From Planctomycetota bacterium (GTDB taxonomy: Bacteria > Planctomycetota > UBA1135 > GCA-002686595), in the NCBI GenBank assembly GCA_016795325.1, contig JAEUHY010000017.1, positions 172,773-236,772 of the forward strand: a stretch of 64,000 nucleotides of DNA, in the 5' to 3' direction. Positions 32,023-40,192 of the stretch are shown here, piece after piece. Both the position numbers and the translations under genes were made by a program. The stretch's first letter is position 1. Each line of letters opens with the position of its first letter. A model generated the notes under the pieces. It worked only from the letters and a program-made list of their open reading frames with translations. It made no database searches and was not told the DNA's origin.

Positions 32023-32637
32023 ATGAAGCCGGAATCGTTCCGTCGCGTGGGCCGCATCTCGAGAGTGATGGCCGGTGCGCTTCTCGCCGCGCTGCTGCTG
32101 CCCGCTTGCAGCGGCGACGAGGCGGGGCCGAGTTCCGCGCCGGGCCTGGCGGAGCACGAGCGCTTGGAGGACGTGTGCATCGAGTTGGAGCGAAGCCCGT
32201 GCTTCGGCTCGTGCCCGAGCTACTCGGTGACCATCGAGGGCAACGGGCGCGTGACCTTCGTCGGACGCGACTACGTGAGCGAAGTGGGAAGGCGCGAAAC
32301 GCAGATTTCCGAGGAGACCGTGCGCACTTTGCTCCGCGCCTTCGATGACGCGCGCTTCTTCGAGCTCGAAGACAGCTACCGGCAACGGGTCACATGCCTC
32401 AGCTTGGAGACCATCACGCTCTACGTCGGTGAGCGCTCCAAGCGCGTCCAGAACTACGGCCTGAGACGGCGCTTCGATGTGCAGGGGCGGGAGCTCAAGG
32501 ACTGGCAGGTTCAAGAGTCTCTCTTCGCGCTGGCGGATGCGATCGACGCAGCCGCGCGGACCGAGCTCTGGATCAAGGCGCCGCACGAGATCGCGCTCGA
32601 AGCGTCGGCCGCTGAAGCACCGTCCGAGCGGCGGTAA
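32023..32637 (+). CDS. Lipoprotein with DUF6438-like domain
   Basis: The 204-residue product has a signal peptide with a lipobox (LLAALLLPACSGD, Cys at about 29). The mature domain begins CIELERSPCFGSCPSYSVTI, then GNGRVTFVGRDYV and EETVRTLLRAFDDARFFEL. This is the pattern of DUF6438, in which a C-F-G-x-C-P-x-Y-x-V strand pair leads the domain. Three cysteines near the start may form a disulfide. It is probably periplasmic or outer-membrane anchored; function unknown. The ATG at 32023 is chosen to include the basic n-region; an internal Met at 32068 would leave a shorter signal. Confidence 0.8.
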   Translation: MKPESFRRVGRISRVMAGALLAALLLPACSGDEAGPSSAPGLAEHERLEDVCIELERSPCFGSCPSYSVTIEGNGRVTFVGRDYVSEVGRRETQISEETVRTLLRAFDDARFFELEDSYRQRVTCLSLETITLYVGERSKRVQNYGLRRRFDVQGRELKDWQVQESLFALADAIDAAARTELWIKAPHEIALEASAAEAPSERR

Positions 32638-32919
32638 GGGGTACGAGCGCCGGCGCGCTCCCTACGTCGCGAGTTTGTGGCGCAGCCGAGGCCTCGTGTG
32701 CACGACTTCGCGCCTCGCGCTTGCTGTGGCCGGACGCTGCCCACGGGCCGACGTTGCAGGCGCGGTTCGCGCTCGTGAACCGCCGCCAGAGCGTGTTGTC
32801 GTGACGTTTCCGCGCACGTGGAAAAGGGGCTGCGTCCGCGGCGCGCAACGAACTCGAAGCTACGGTAGGTTCAGACCCGTTTCCGTCGCCCCGCCGGGCA
32901 CTCTCGGACGCAGCTCGCC

Positions 32920-33549
32920 ATGCAACGCCCCACTCTTCGCAAGAACGTTCTTGTCGCGCTCGCCGCTGCGCTGAGCGCGCTGGTGTTCTCTGGTGCATGC
33001 GCGCAGGTCAAGCTCGCGCAGGTAGCGCTGGCGCGCGACGAATCCGAGGCGCGGCGCGACGCACTGCTCGCGGACTTGGCGGCGCGCGAGCAACCGGCGT
33101 GGGCCGGCGAGTACGTGCACACGACCGGCCGTGAGGTGGAGCACTTCGCCGTGAGCTCGAACGCGTTCTGGTTCGAGCATCGGACCTGCACCGGAATCGG
33201 AGAGTTGGCGTACGGCACGGTCGAGCGTGTCGACGGCGCACGTTTGGTGCTCGCGCCGCGTTTTCATCGCGATCTGCGCGAAGAGCCCGTTCGGCAGCCT
33301 GAACGCAGACGCGACTTCAAGTTCGAGCGCGAGCTGTACGTCGTGCCGTGGGGCGCTGAGACGTTCCTCGTCCCGGCGAGCATGATGGAGGAGTTCTGCG
33401 CGCTCGCGACTGCGTCGAGCTGGAACTCGATGCGCTACGCCGACTACCCGCGCAAGCGCCGCGGCGAAGAACTCGCGTTCTTTGGTGCGGAGAACCTCGT
33501 CGGTTTGCCCGACGTGCCCGAACAGTTTCGGCGCTACCTGCCGCGCTGA
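32920..33549 (+). CDS. Exported protein, paralogue of 16642-17283
   Basis: The 209-residue protein starts with a signal-like segment (NVLVALAAALSALVFSGACA); the Cys there could be a lipobox but fits imperfectly. The mature part matches the protein at 16642-17283 in AWAGEYVHTTG, FWFEHRTCTGIGELAYG, RLVLAPRF, ETFLVPASMMEEFCALA and VPEQFRRYLP. The conserved cysteine pair (in RTCTG and EFCAL) is kept. It is followed convergently by manA, 23 bases away. I do not recognise the family. Two intact members and one tail in a single window suggest a lineage-specific expansion. Confidence 0.78.
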   Translation: MQRPTLRKNVLVALAAALSALVFSGACAQVKLAQVALARDESEARRDALLADLAAREQPAWAGEYVHTTGREVEHFAVSSNAFWFEHRTCTGIGELAYGTVERVDGARLVLAPRFHRDLREEPVRQPERRRDFKFERELYVVPWGAETFLVPASMMEEFCALATASSWNSMRYADYPRKRRGEELAFFGAENLVGLPDVPEQFRRYLPR

Positions 33550-33572
33550 GCTTTCGTTGGCTCGCGCGCCGC

Positions 33573-34541
33573 TCAGCCCAGACAACGCAGGTTGACGACG
33601 AGCATCGCTCCATGCGGCTCGAGGGTGTGCTCCCCCACGCACGCCGGGAGCAGCCACACGTCGCCGCGCGCGAGCGTGTAGCTGCGTTCGCGCCAACGCA
33701 GCACGCCGCCGCCGTCGAGCACGGCGTAGATCTGGAACTGGTCGTCGGTGGCGCGCAGCGCTCGAGCGCGCACACGCAGCGCGTCCATGGCGAAGTGCGG
33801 GGAACGCGCGAGCTGCGCGCGTTCGAGACCGTCGTTCGCGGCCCAAGCCCCACGCAGCGGGCCCTGCGGGGCTGCGCCGAAACGCATCACCTTCAGCGCC
33901 TGCTCGACGTGCGTCTCACGGCCCGCGCGGCCCCAATCCCACAGGCGATAGGTCGTGTCGGAGTTCTGCTGCACCTCGAGGATCGTGACGCCCGCCGAGA
34001 TCGCGTGGACCGTGCCGCCAGGCACGAGCAAACAATCGCCGGCGCGCACATCCCAGGCGAGCAACGTGTCGACCACGCCCGGGCCGGCGGCGACGCGTTC
34101 GAACTGTTCGCGCGTGACGTCCGGTCGCAGCCCCACGTACAACTTCGAGCCGGGCCGCGCGGCGACGATGTACCAAGCTTCCGTCTTCGCTTCCGCGCCC
34201 GGGAATCGGCCGTGCGCCTCGTCGCCGGGGTGCACCTGCACCGAGAGGTTCTCGGCCGGGTCGATGTACTTCACGAGCAGCGGAAAACGCCCGCCCTTGC
34301 CGGCGGGCGCGCGTCCGAGCAACTCGCGCGCATGGAGTTGCATGAGCTCTCCCAGCGTGCGCCCGGCCCACTCGCCGGCGGCCACGCGCGAGTTCTCCGC
34401 CGCGCGGTCGACGATCTCCCACGTCTCGCCGATCGTCCGGCCCGCGGGCAAAGCGATTCCGAGCGCGGTCTCGAGCGAGCGCCCTCCCCAGACCTTCTCG
34501 ACGAAGTGCCGCTCGAATTTCAGGGGCTCGATCAACGTCAT
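33573..34541 (-). CDS. manA: Mannose-6-phosphate isomerase, class I
   Basis: The 322-residue cupin enzyme interconverts mannose-6-phosphate and fructose-6-phosphate in the cytoplasm, feeding GDP-mannose and glycan synthesis or mannose catabolism. The zinc site is visible: SVQVHPGDEAH gives the Gln and His ligands, AKTEAWYIV the Glu and GGTVHAISAG the last His. Also typical are VEKVWGGRSLE near the start, FPLLVKYIDPAENLS, and ILEVQQNSDTTYRLWDWGR. Length matches the short bacterial form (about 310-320). No adjacent sugar genes suggest a dedicated operon. The ATG at 34541 fits the family N-terminus. Confidence 0.93.
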   Translation of the reverse strand: MTLIEPLKFERHFVEKVWGGRSLETALGIALPAGRTIGETWEIVDRAAENSRVAAGEWAGRTLGELMQLHARELLGRAPAGKGGRFPLLVKYIDPAENLSVQVHPGDEAHGRFPGAEAKTEAWYIVAARPGSKLYVGLRPDVTREQFERVAAGPGVVDTLLAWDVRAGDCLLVPGGTVHAISAGVTILEVQQNSDTTYRLWDWGRAGRETHVEQALKVMRFGAAPQGPLRGAWAANDGLERAQLARSPHFAMDALRVRARALRATDDQFQIYAVLDGGGVLRWRERSYTLARGDVWLLPACVGEHTLEPHGAMLVVNLRCLG

Positions 34542-34675
34542 GGACAGGCTGTGTCGGACGCACAGCGGCGCTCACGTTAGCGCGCGGCATTGCGTGCGCC
34601 AGGGGAGTCGCCGCCTGGGACGTGCGCGCGTCGCGGTGCTCGCCAAGTCGCGACTTGGGCCGTCGCCCCCACTGG

Positions 34676-35209
34676 CTACGTGCGCAAGGCGGAGGCGCCG
34701 CGGCGCGAACGACGCCGAGCCCAGAACGCGAGGGCGAGCGCTGCGAGCAGTGCGCCGGTCGAGCGCGGATGGGCAGCACCGAGCACCAGCGGTGCAAGCG
34801 CCCAGCGTGTCGCCGTGCGCGCGTCCTCGCGCTCGCCGATCCAGGCGGCGAGCGGCGGCGAAACACGTTCGTAGGACGCGATGACCAGCCGCCCGAGCGC
34901 GTAGGGCCGCAACCACTCCTCGCGGAACGAGCGCAGCGTCTCGACGTGCGGGTCGAGCGCGGAGCCGTAGGCCGCGGTGGCGATGAAACATCCGCCTCCC
35001 CCACCGCCCCCGCTCGCGGCCGGACCCGTGAACTTGCGCGTCACGTTGCCGCTGGCGTCGTAGGTGAGCTGCTGGACGCGCCCGTCCTCGAATTCCACGC
35101 GCGTGAGTCGCTGCAAGCCGTCGTACGAATAGGTCTGCGCGCGAAGCGGTCCGCAGAGTGCGAGCGCGCCGACCAGTGTCAGGAGGTGCTTCATGGTGTG
35201 GCGGCTCAC
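34676..35209 (-). CDS. Short RHS-repeat protein with CFI-box C-terminus
   Basis: The product is about 177 residues from a GTG at 35209 that overlaps the stop of the RHS gene upstream (GTGA); an ATG at 35194 would give MKHLLTLVGALALCG, a good signal peptide, and may be the true start. The mature part has two RHS-type strands (YSYDGLQRLTRVEFEDG and LTYDASGNVTRKF), a glycine run, then CFIATAAYGSALDPHVETLR, the CFI-box motif of the conserved CFI-box C-terminal domain. A hydrophobic helix (GALLAALALAFWA) and basic tail end it, like a sorting signal. Coupling to the large RHS protein suggests they act together at the cell surface. Confidence 0.78.
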   Translation of the reverse strand: MSRHTMKHLLTLVGALALCGPLRAQTYSYDGLQRLTRVEFEDGRVQQLTYDASGNVTRKFTGPAASGGGGGGGCFIATAAYGSALDPHVETLRSFREEWLRPYALGRLVIASYERVSPPLAAWIGEREDARTATRWALAPLVLGAAHPRSTGALLAALALAFWARRRSRRGASALRT

Positions 35210-38200
35210 TCTTCGGATTCCAGATGCGCGGGCAGCAGGAGCTGCAGAGGTCGGTTCGCGGCGTGCCCGGCGAACAAACCGCGTAGGTACGGAATGCCCA
35301 GCAGCGCCGATGGCCCTCCGTTGCGCCGGAAGGCGAGTGATTGCGGGTCTTGGAGCGCGCCGCGAACCTCGGACGGCCCGCGCATGAGGAACAGCGCGTT
35401 GAACACGCCGAACGAGTCCGACAACCCCAGCGAGAGGGCCGTGCGCAGCGCGAGTTCGTCGACGACGAGCTGCCGGAAGCGTGCGCTCGCCGAGCGCGGT
35501 TCGAAGTAGCTGGCGAGAGCGCGCGCCGAGCGGAACTTGATCACCGTCTCGCGGTAGTTGGCTGCGTTTTCGGCCACCACGGGGCCGAGCGTTGCAAGCG
35601 CGAGGTCAGCGGCGACGAGCGTCGCATCACCGGGCCCGACCAACGCGGCTGCAGCGCTCGGCACGTCGACTCCAGCCGGCGCCGGCGTCGGAGCACCGGC
35701 GCTCGCTTCGTAGTCGTACTCGTAGCGCGCTTCGAGGCGGAACTTGGGGTCGAGCTTGGCTGAGAGACTTGCCTTCTCGCCCAGCCACAGATCGTCGACC
35801 AGACGTGTGGACTCACCGCCCAGGCCGCCGACGAGCGGCTCGCCGCTGAACCAACTCCCGCTCCACAACGCATACATCGCGAGCAACGTGGGCGAGCTGC
35901 GCACGAGCGAACGCAGCGTGCACGTGTCGAAGAAGTGCTTGTCCTCGTACTGCAGACGGCCGCTGCCGAGCGAGATCGTCCAGTCCCGACCGCGGTGGCG
36001 AAACGGGTTGTCGTCGCCGCCGACGCGGTCGAGCAACGCGCCGGTCGGGTCGTAGGCGAAGCGCTCGGAGATCGCGCCGGAAGCATCCGTGCTGAACAGC
36101 GTCGAACCACGCTCGTCGAAGTGGTGGAAGCTCACTTCTTGCGCGACGTGGTCGTAGGTCGAGAAGAGCGCGCCGTCGAAGTCGGCGATGTACGAGTAGC
36201 GCATCACTCCGTTGATCGAGAGTTGCGCGGGGGGCGCGCCTGCGAAGGCGTAGTTGCGCGTCAACTCGTACACGTCGCCCGCCACGGTCCAACCCGTGAG
36301 GTTGTCGAAGCCGTCGTAGCGCAGGTCGTACGACTCGCCGCCCTCGGTCAGCGTCGTCACACGCGAGCCGAGGTCGTAGTCGGCCGTGAAGTCGTGACCG
36401 TCGCCCAGCGTTCGGCCGAGCGCGTCGAAGTTCCAGCCCGCGACCTGCTGCGCCGCGTCGTGGCCGAACGACAGATCCGAATCGAGCGGCGTGGCCTCGA
36501 GCGGCATCATGCGCGTCGCCACTTCGATCAGGCCGAGCGAGTTGTAGCTCAACTGCGTGTCCGCCAGGCGCGTGGGAGTCGCGTCGCGCTCGAGAATGCG
36601 CGTCAGCTTGTCGTCGGGGCCGAAGCTGCGCGTCGTGTCGACGCCGCTCGGCCGCTCGATGAGCGTGCGGTTGCCGTTTGCATCGTGCGTGAACTGCGTC
36701 ACGCCCGAGGACCAGTCCGTGAGCGAAACTCCCAAGCCGCGCGCGTCGTAGGCGTATTGCACGGTCATGCCCGGTCCGTACTGCACCGAGCTCACGCGGC
36801 CAGCTGCATCGCGACCGATGGCGAGGCCGTTGGAACTCGTCATGCGCCCCGCCGCGTCGTAACCGAACGTCACGCCTTCCGTGCTTGTGATGCGGCCGTG
36901 CGCGTCGTACGTGTAGTCGATGTCGAGCCCGTCGCTGTACAGACGGCGCGTCAAACGGCTCGCACCGTCGAACTCGTACGCAACGGATCCAAGTCCGCCG
37001 GGAAACGTCACCTGAGAGACACGTCCACGTGCGTCGTGGTCGAAGCTCGCGACGCGCCCCAGGGGATCCGTCGTGCTCTCGAGTCTCCCTGCGGTGTCGT
37101 AGGCGCTGGCCCACAACGCGCCGCCGGGCAGCGCCGCCGAGAGCGTTTGACCGAGCGCGTTGCGCGTGAAGCTCGCCGTCGCGCCGGAGAACGGTAGGGC
37201 GAACGACGCAACCCTGCCGAGCGGATCGTAGTTGAACGACGTGGTCCGTCCCTCCGCGTCGACGCTCGTCTTGAGCCGACCGAACAAGTCGAACGTCCGG
37301 CGCGAGACCGCACCGGTCGGCGACGTGGCTCGGGTGACGCGGCCGAGCACGTCCGTCACGTACGCCGTCGCGTCGCCGCGGGGCGTTGTACTCGAGCCCG
37401 GCGCGCCCTCGGCGTCATGCGCGTTGCTCCAAGCCGGGCCGCTCGAGAACGCCGCGGATTCCAGCCGTCCGCGCACGTCGTATCCGAGCGTGACGCCTTT
37501 GCCGGTAGCGTCGACGAGCCCAGCGACGCGTCCCACTTCGTCGTAGCTCGCGCTCGCCGTGTTCCCCAGCGGATCCTCGACGCTCGTCAGTCGATCGAGC
37601 GCATCGTACGAGAGCGTCCACGCCTGGTTCGACGGCGCGGTGATGCTCGTCACGTTGCCGTTGCCGTCGTAGCCGAACGTCGTGACAGCGCTCTCCTCGT
37701 CGGTCACGCTCGTGAGCCGGTCCAGCGCGTCGTAGCTGTACGCGCGCAGCGTCGTGTCGGCGAAGGTGATCTCGCTCACGCGCCGCAACGCGTCGTAGGA
37801 GAAAGTCGCGAGCCCCAGGGCAGGATCGTCGATCGAGGCCAAGGTTGCGTCGGCGTTGTAGGCGTACGCGCGCACGGCGGTGAGCGGGCTGGTCTCGGTC
37901 AACACTTGCCCACGCGCGTTGAAGGTGTAGGTCCACGTGTTGCCGCCGCGGTCGGTCCAACCCGTGCGGTTGCCGTTGGCGTCGTACGAGAAGCTCTCGT
38001 CGTTGCCGTCCGCGTAGGTGATAGCCGTCACGTCGTAGAACGTGAAGCCACCCGAGTTGCGCGGCGTGTAGGTGAAGGTGGTCTGACCTCCGTCGGCTTC
38101 GGTCTTGCGCGCGATCCGCCCGCTGGCCGCATGGATGGTCCAGGAGTTCGTGCGACCCAGCCGATCCGTGATCGCCGTGCGCCGACCTGTGGCGTCGTTC

Positions 38201-39522
38201 TGCAGCGTGGCGGCGGCGCCGCTCTCATCTTCCCAAGACACGAGATCGCCATCGGAGTCGTAGTCGTGGACCTGCACGCGTCCCAAGGCGTCGGTCAGCG
38301 TCGTCTCTCCCGAGGCGGTGTCGTAAGCGAAGCTCGTCACCTCGCTGAACGCGTCGGTTTGCGTGGCGACCCGCGAGTTCGCGTCGTAGGTCTGCACGTA
38401 GGGCGTGTTGCCCTCGGGCAGAGTGATCGATGCGAGCAGCGGCGACGACGGCGGGCTCGCCACATACGTGTAGGTCGTGGTTTCGCCGGCGGCGTCCGTG
38501 GAGCTCGTCAGGCGCGAATTGCCGTCGTATCCGAAGTTCACCGTGCGCGTTCCGTCACTCAGCCCCGTGAGCCGACCGCTGGTGTGCGTGAACGTGAGCG
38601 TGCGGCCGAGGCCGTCGCTGATGTTCGTGAGCAGCCCGCCCACGTACGTGAGCGTGTGCGCGTTTCCGCGTCCATCGCTGACGGACGTCAGGCGGCCGTT
38701 CGAGTCGAAGGTTCGGCGCAGACCGTCGAGCGGGTTTGCGAGCGTGAAGACCGAGACGTTCTCGATGAGCTGGTAGGGAATGTCGTCGACCACCGCGAGC
38801 GACCAGTCCGTGGCCTGGAACCCACGCTCGAAACGCAGCACACGTCCCGTGTCCGTCGCGACCTCGACGTTGTTCCCGGTGCTCTCGAGCTTCCAGGAGT
38901 AGTTGTGCAGCCAGCCGGGGCCGAGCGTGCTCGAGTTGTTGCCTTCGATGGCGACGCGGGACGAGTAGTAGCGGCGGAAGTCGAGCGGCTGCACGCCGCC
39001 AAGGTCGAAGTCGGCCTTGAGCGCCGCGACGAACTCGCCGCGGTTGGTTTCGATCGGATCTCCCGCGAGCGCCGCGGAGAGATTCGCTCCCGCATTCGCC
39101 GGCAGCGGCTCGACCGTCACCGGCACGAGATGCGGCACGAAGGGTGCGCAGTTGTTCTCGTTGCAGAATCCGCCCGGGAAGTCGGCGCCGATCCAGCACA
39201 CCTGCAAGGTCGAAGCGGCTGGGATCGTCAAACCTGCGACAGCGCGCACGACGAACACCTGGTCCACGCGGTTGCTGACCGTGGCGGTCGTCCCGTTGCC
39301 GGAATTCACCGCGCCGCCCGTCATGTTGATCGAGAACACCTTCACCGCACTGGGGTTGGTGCTGGTGATCGTGATCGAGGCCGGGCACGTGCCTTGGTCG
39401 GCGACGTACACGAAGTCCTCCCCGCCGGGGCGGAGCGTGATGGCGGCCGGAAAGACGTCGTGGGCGTGGGCCGAGAACGCCGCGACGCACAGGGCGGCGG
39501 CGCGGAGCAGCAGTTGGCGCAT
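35206..39522 (-). CDS. Large secreted RHS/YD-repeat protein
   Basis: The 1438-residue product has a signal peptide (LLLRAAALCVAAFSAHA), an N-terminal beta-rich region with four cysteines, and a DUF6531-like entry (DPIETNRGEFVAALKADFDL, then FRRYYSSRVA). Many YD repeats follow, for example YDALDRLTSV, YDEVGRVAGLVD and YDAAGRMTSSNG, filling about residues 230-1180 and expected to form a hollow beta-shell. The usual RHS core ending (D-P-x-G-R-F-x-x-x-D-P) is replaced by GSGRLQYEDKHFFDTCTLRS, and the last 230 residues are a helical C-terminal domain (LVVDELALRTALSLG) with no toxin family I recognise. No immunity gene is obvious; the small CFI-box gene follows with a GTGA overlap. Confidence 0.88.
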   Translation of the reverse strand: MRQLLLRAAALCVAAFSAHAHDVFPAAITLRPGGEDFVYVADQGTCPASITITSTNPSAVKVFSINMTGGAVNSGNGTTATVSNRVDQVFVVRAVAGLTIPAASTLQVCWIGADFPGGFCNENNCAPFVPHLVPVTVEPLPANAGANLSAALAGDPIETNRGEFVAALKADFDLGGVQPLDFRRYYSSRVAIEGNNSSTLGPGWLHNYSWKLESTGNNVEVATDTGRVLRFERGFQATDWSLAVVDDIPYQLIENVSVFTLANPLDGLRRTFDSNGRLTSVSDGRGNAHTLTYVGGLLTNISDGLGRTLTFTHTSGRLTGLSDGTRTVNFGYDGNSRLTSSTDAAGETTTYTYVASPPSSPLLASITLPEGNTPYVQTYDANSRVATQTDAFSEVTSFAYDTASGETTLTDALGRVQVHDYDSDGDLVSWEDESGAAATLQNDATGRRTAITDRLGRTNSWTIHAASGRIARKTEADGGQTTFTYTPRNSGGFTFYDVTAITYADGNDESFSYDANGNRTGWTDRGGNTWTYTFNARGQVLTETSPLTAVRAYAYNADATLASIDDPALGLATFSYDALRRVSEITFADTTLRAYSYDALDRLTSVTDEESAVTTFGYDGNGNVTSITAPSNQAWTLSYDALDRLTSVEDPLGNTASASYDEVGRVAGLVDATGKGVTLGYDVRGRLESAAFSSGPAWSNAHDAEGAPGSSTTPRGDATAYVTDVLGRVTRATSPTGAVSRRTFDLFGRLKTSVDAEGRTTSFNYDPLGRVASFALPFSGATASFTRNALGQTLSAALPGGALWASAYDTAGRLESTTDPLGRVASFDHDARGRVSQVTFPGGLGSVAYEFDGASRLTRRLYSDGLDIDYTYDAHGRITSTEGVTFGYDAAGRMTSSNGLAIGRDAAGRVSSVQYGPGMTVQYAYDARGLGVSLTDWSSGVTQFTHDANGNRTLIERPSGVDTTRSFGPDDKLTRILERDATPTRLADTQLSYNSLGLIEVATRMMPLEATPLDSDLSFGHDAAQQVAGWNFDALGRTLGDGHDFTADYDLGSRVTTLTEGGESYDLRYDGFDNLTGWTVAGDVYELTRNYAFAGAPPAQLSINGVMRYSYIADFDGALFSTYDHVAQEVSFHHFDERGSTLFSTDASGAISERFAYDPTGALLDRVGGDDNPFRHRGRDWTISLGSGRLQYEDKHFFDTCTLRSLVRSSPTLLAMYALWSGSWFSGEPLVGGLGGESTRLVDDLWLGEKASLSAKLDPKFRLEARYEYDYEASAGAPTPAPAGVDVPSAAAALVGPGDATLVAADLALATLGPVVAENAANYRETVIKFRSARALASYFEPRSASARFRQLVVDELALRTALSLGLSDSFGVFNALFLMRGPSEVRGALQDPQSLAFRRNGGPSALLGIPYLRGLFAGHAANRPLQLLLPAHLESEE

Positions 39523-39625
39523 GGAGAGGCCTCGTCGAAAACGGCCGCACGAGCGCGACCCGACACCTCAACTGCAACGCCGCGCGGTCCGGCCGCGAAT
39601 TCGCGTCAAATCTTGGCCGCCGGGC

Positions 39626-40192
39626 TCAACCACGCTGTCCGAGCACGAGGCGAAACGTCTTGCGCAGACGTTCGAGCGCCCGTTTGCGGGCGCTTTCGAC
39701 CAGCGCCGTGCTCGTGCCCATCCGCTCGGCTTGCTGGGCGGCCGTCAGGCCCTCGACCACACCTTCGATGAGTTCGCGGTCGCGCGGGAGGAGCAGCGCC
39801 AGAGCTTTGGCCGCGATCCCGACCTGCTCGCGGCGCGCCGCAAAAGTCGACGGACCGGTGACCGACGCCGTGAGTTCGTCCAAGCCGATCCGCAGCTCCT
39901 CGTTCCCACCCAAACGCAACGCCTGGGCGCCCGCGCGCTTGAGCGCCGACCAGTGCGCACGTCGGTCCTCGAGGTGATTGCGCGCCACCTCGAACAGCCA
40001 CGCTCGAAAGCTCGCCTCGTCGCGCCACTCGAAACTGCCCGCGTGCCGCAGCGCTCGCGCGAGCACATCCTGCGCGAGGTCCTCGGGGCTCTCCATGCGG
40101 ATCAGCGCGCCGCCGGCGCGGCGTTCCACGAAACGCAGCAGCTCCGCTCGCTGCTCGGCGATGCGGCGCTCGAGTTCCTCGCGCTCGCTCAT
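39626..40192 (-). CDS. Sigma-70-family RNA polymerase sigma factor
   Basis: The 188-residue protein has sigma region 2 (SPEDLAQDVLARALRHAGSF, then FRAWLFEVARNHLEDRR) and region 4 (LPRDRELIEGVVEGLTAAQQ, then ERMGTSTALVESARKRAL), the layout of ECF-like factors used by Planctomycetota. Its ATG at 40192 overlaps the stop of the Ser/Thr kinase gene by four bases (ATGA), so they are translated together. In this phylum sigma factors often pair with such kinases, and phosphorylation may control the sigma factor; that is an inference. No anti-sigma factor is encoded next door. Confidence 0.9.
   Translation of the reverse strand: MSEREELERRIAEQRAELLRFVERRAGGALIRMESPEDLAQDVLARALRHAGSFEWRDEASFRAWLFEVARNHLEDRRAHWSALKRAGAQALRLGGNEELRIGLDELTASVTGPSTFAARREQVGIAAKALALLLPRDRELIEGVVEGLTAAQQAERMGTSTALVESARKRALERLRKTFRLVLGQRG

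Noticed and set aside
37417..39771. 784-codon plus-strand open frame
   Set aside because: Antisense of the RHS gene; Arg/Val-rich without domains. Long shadows are expected at this GC.
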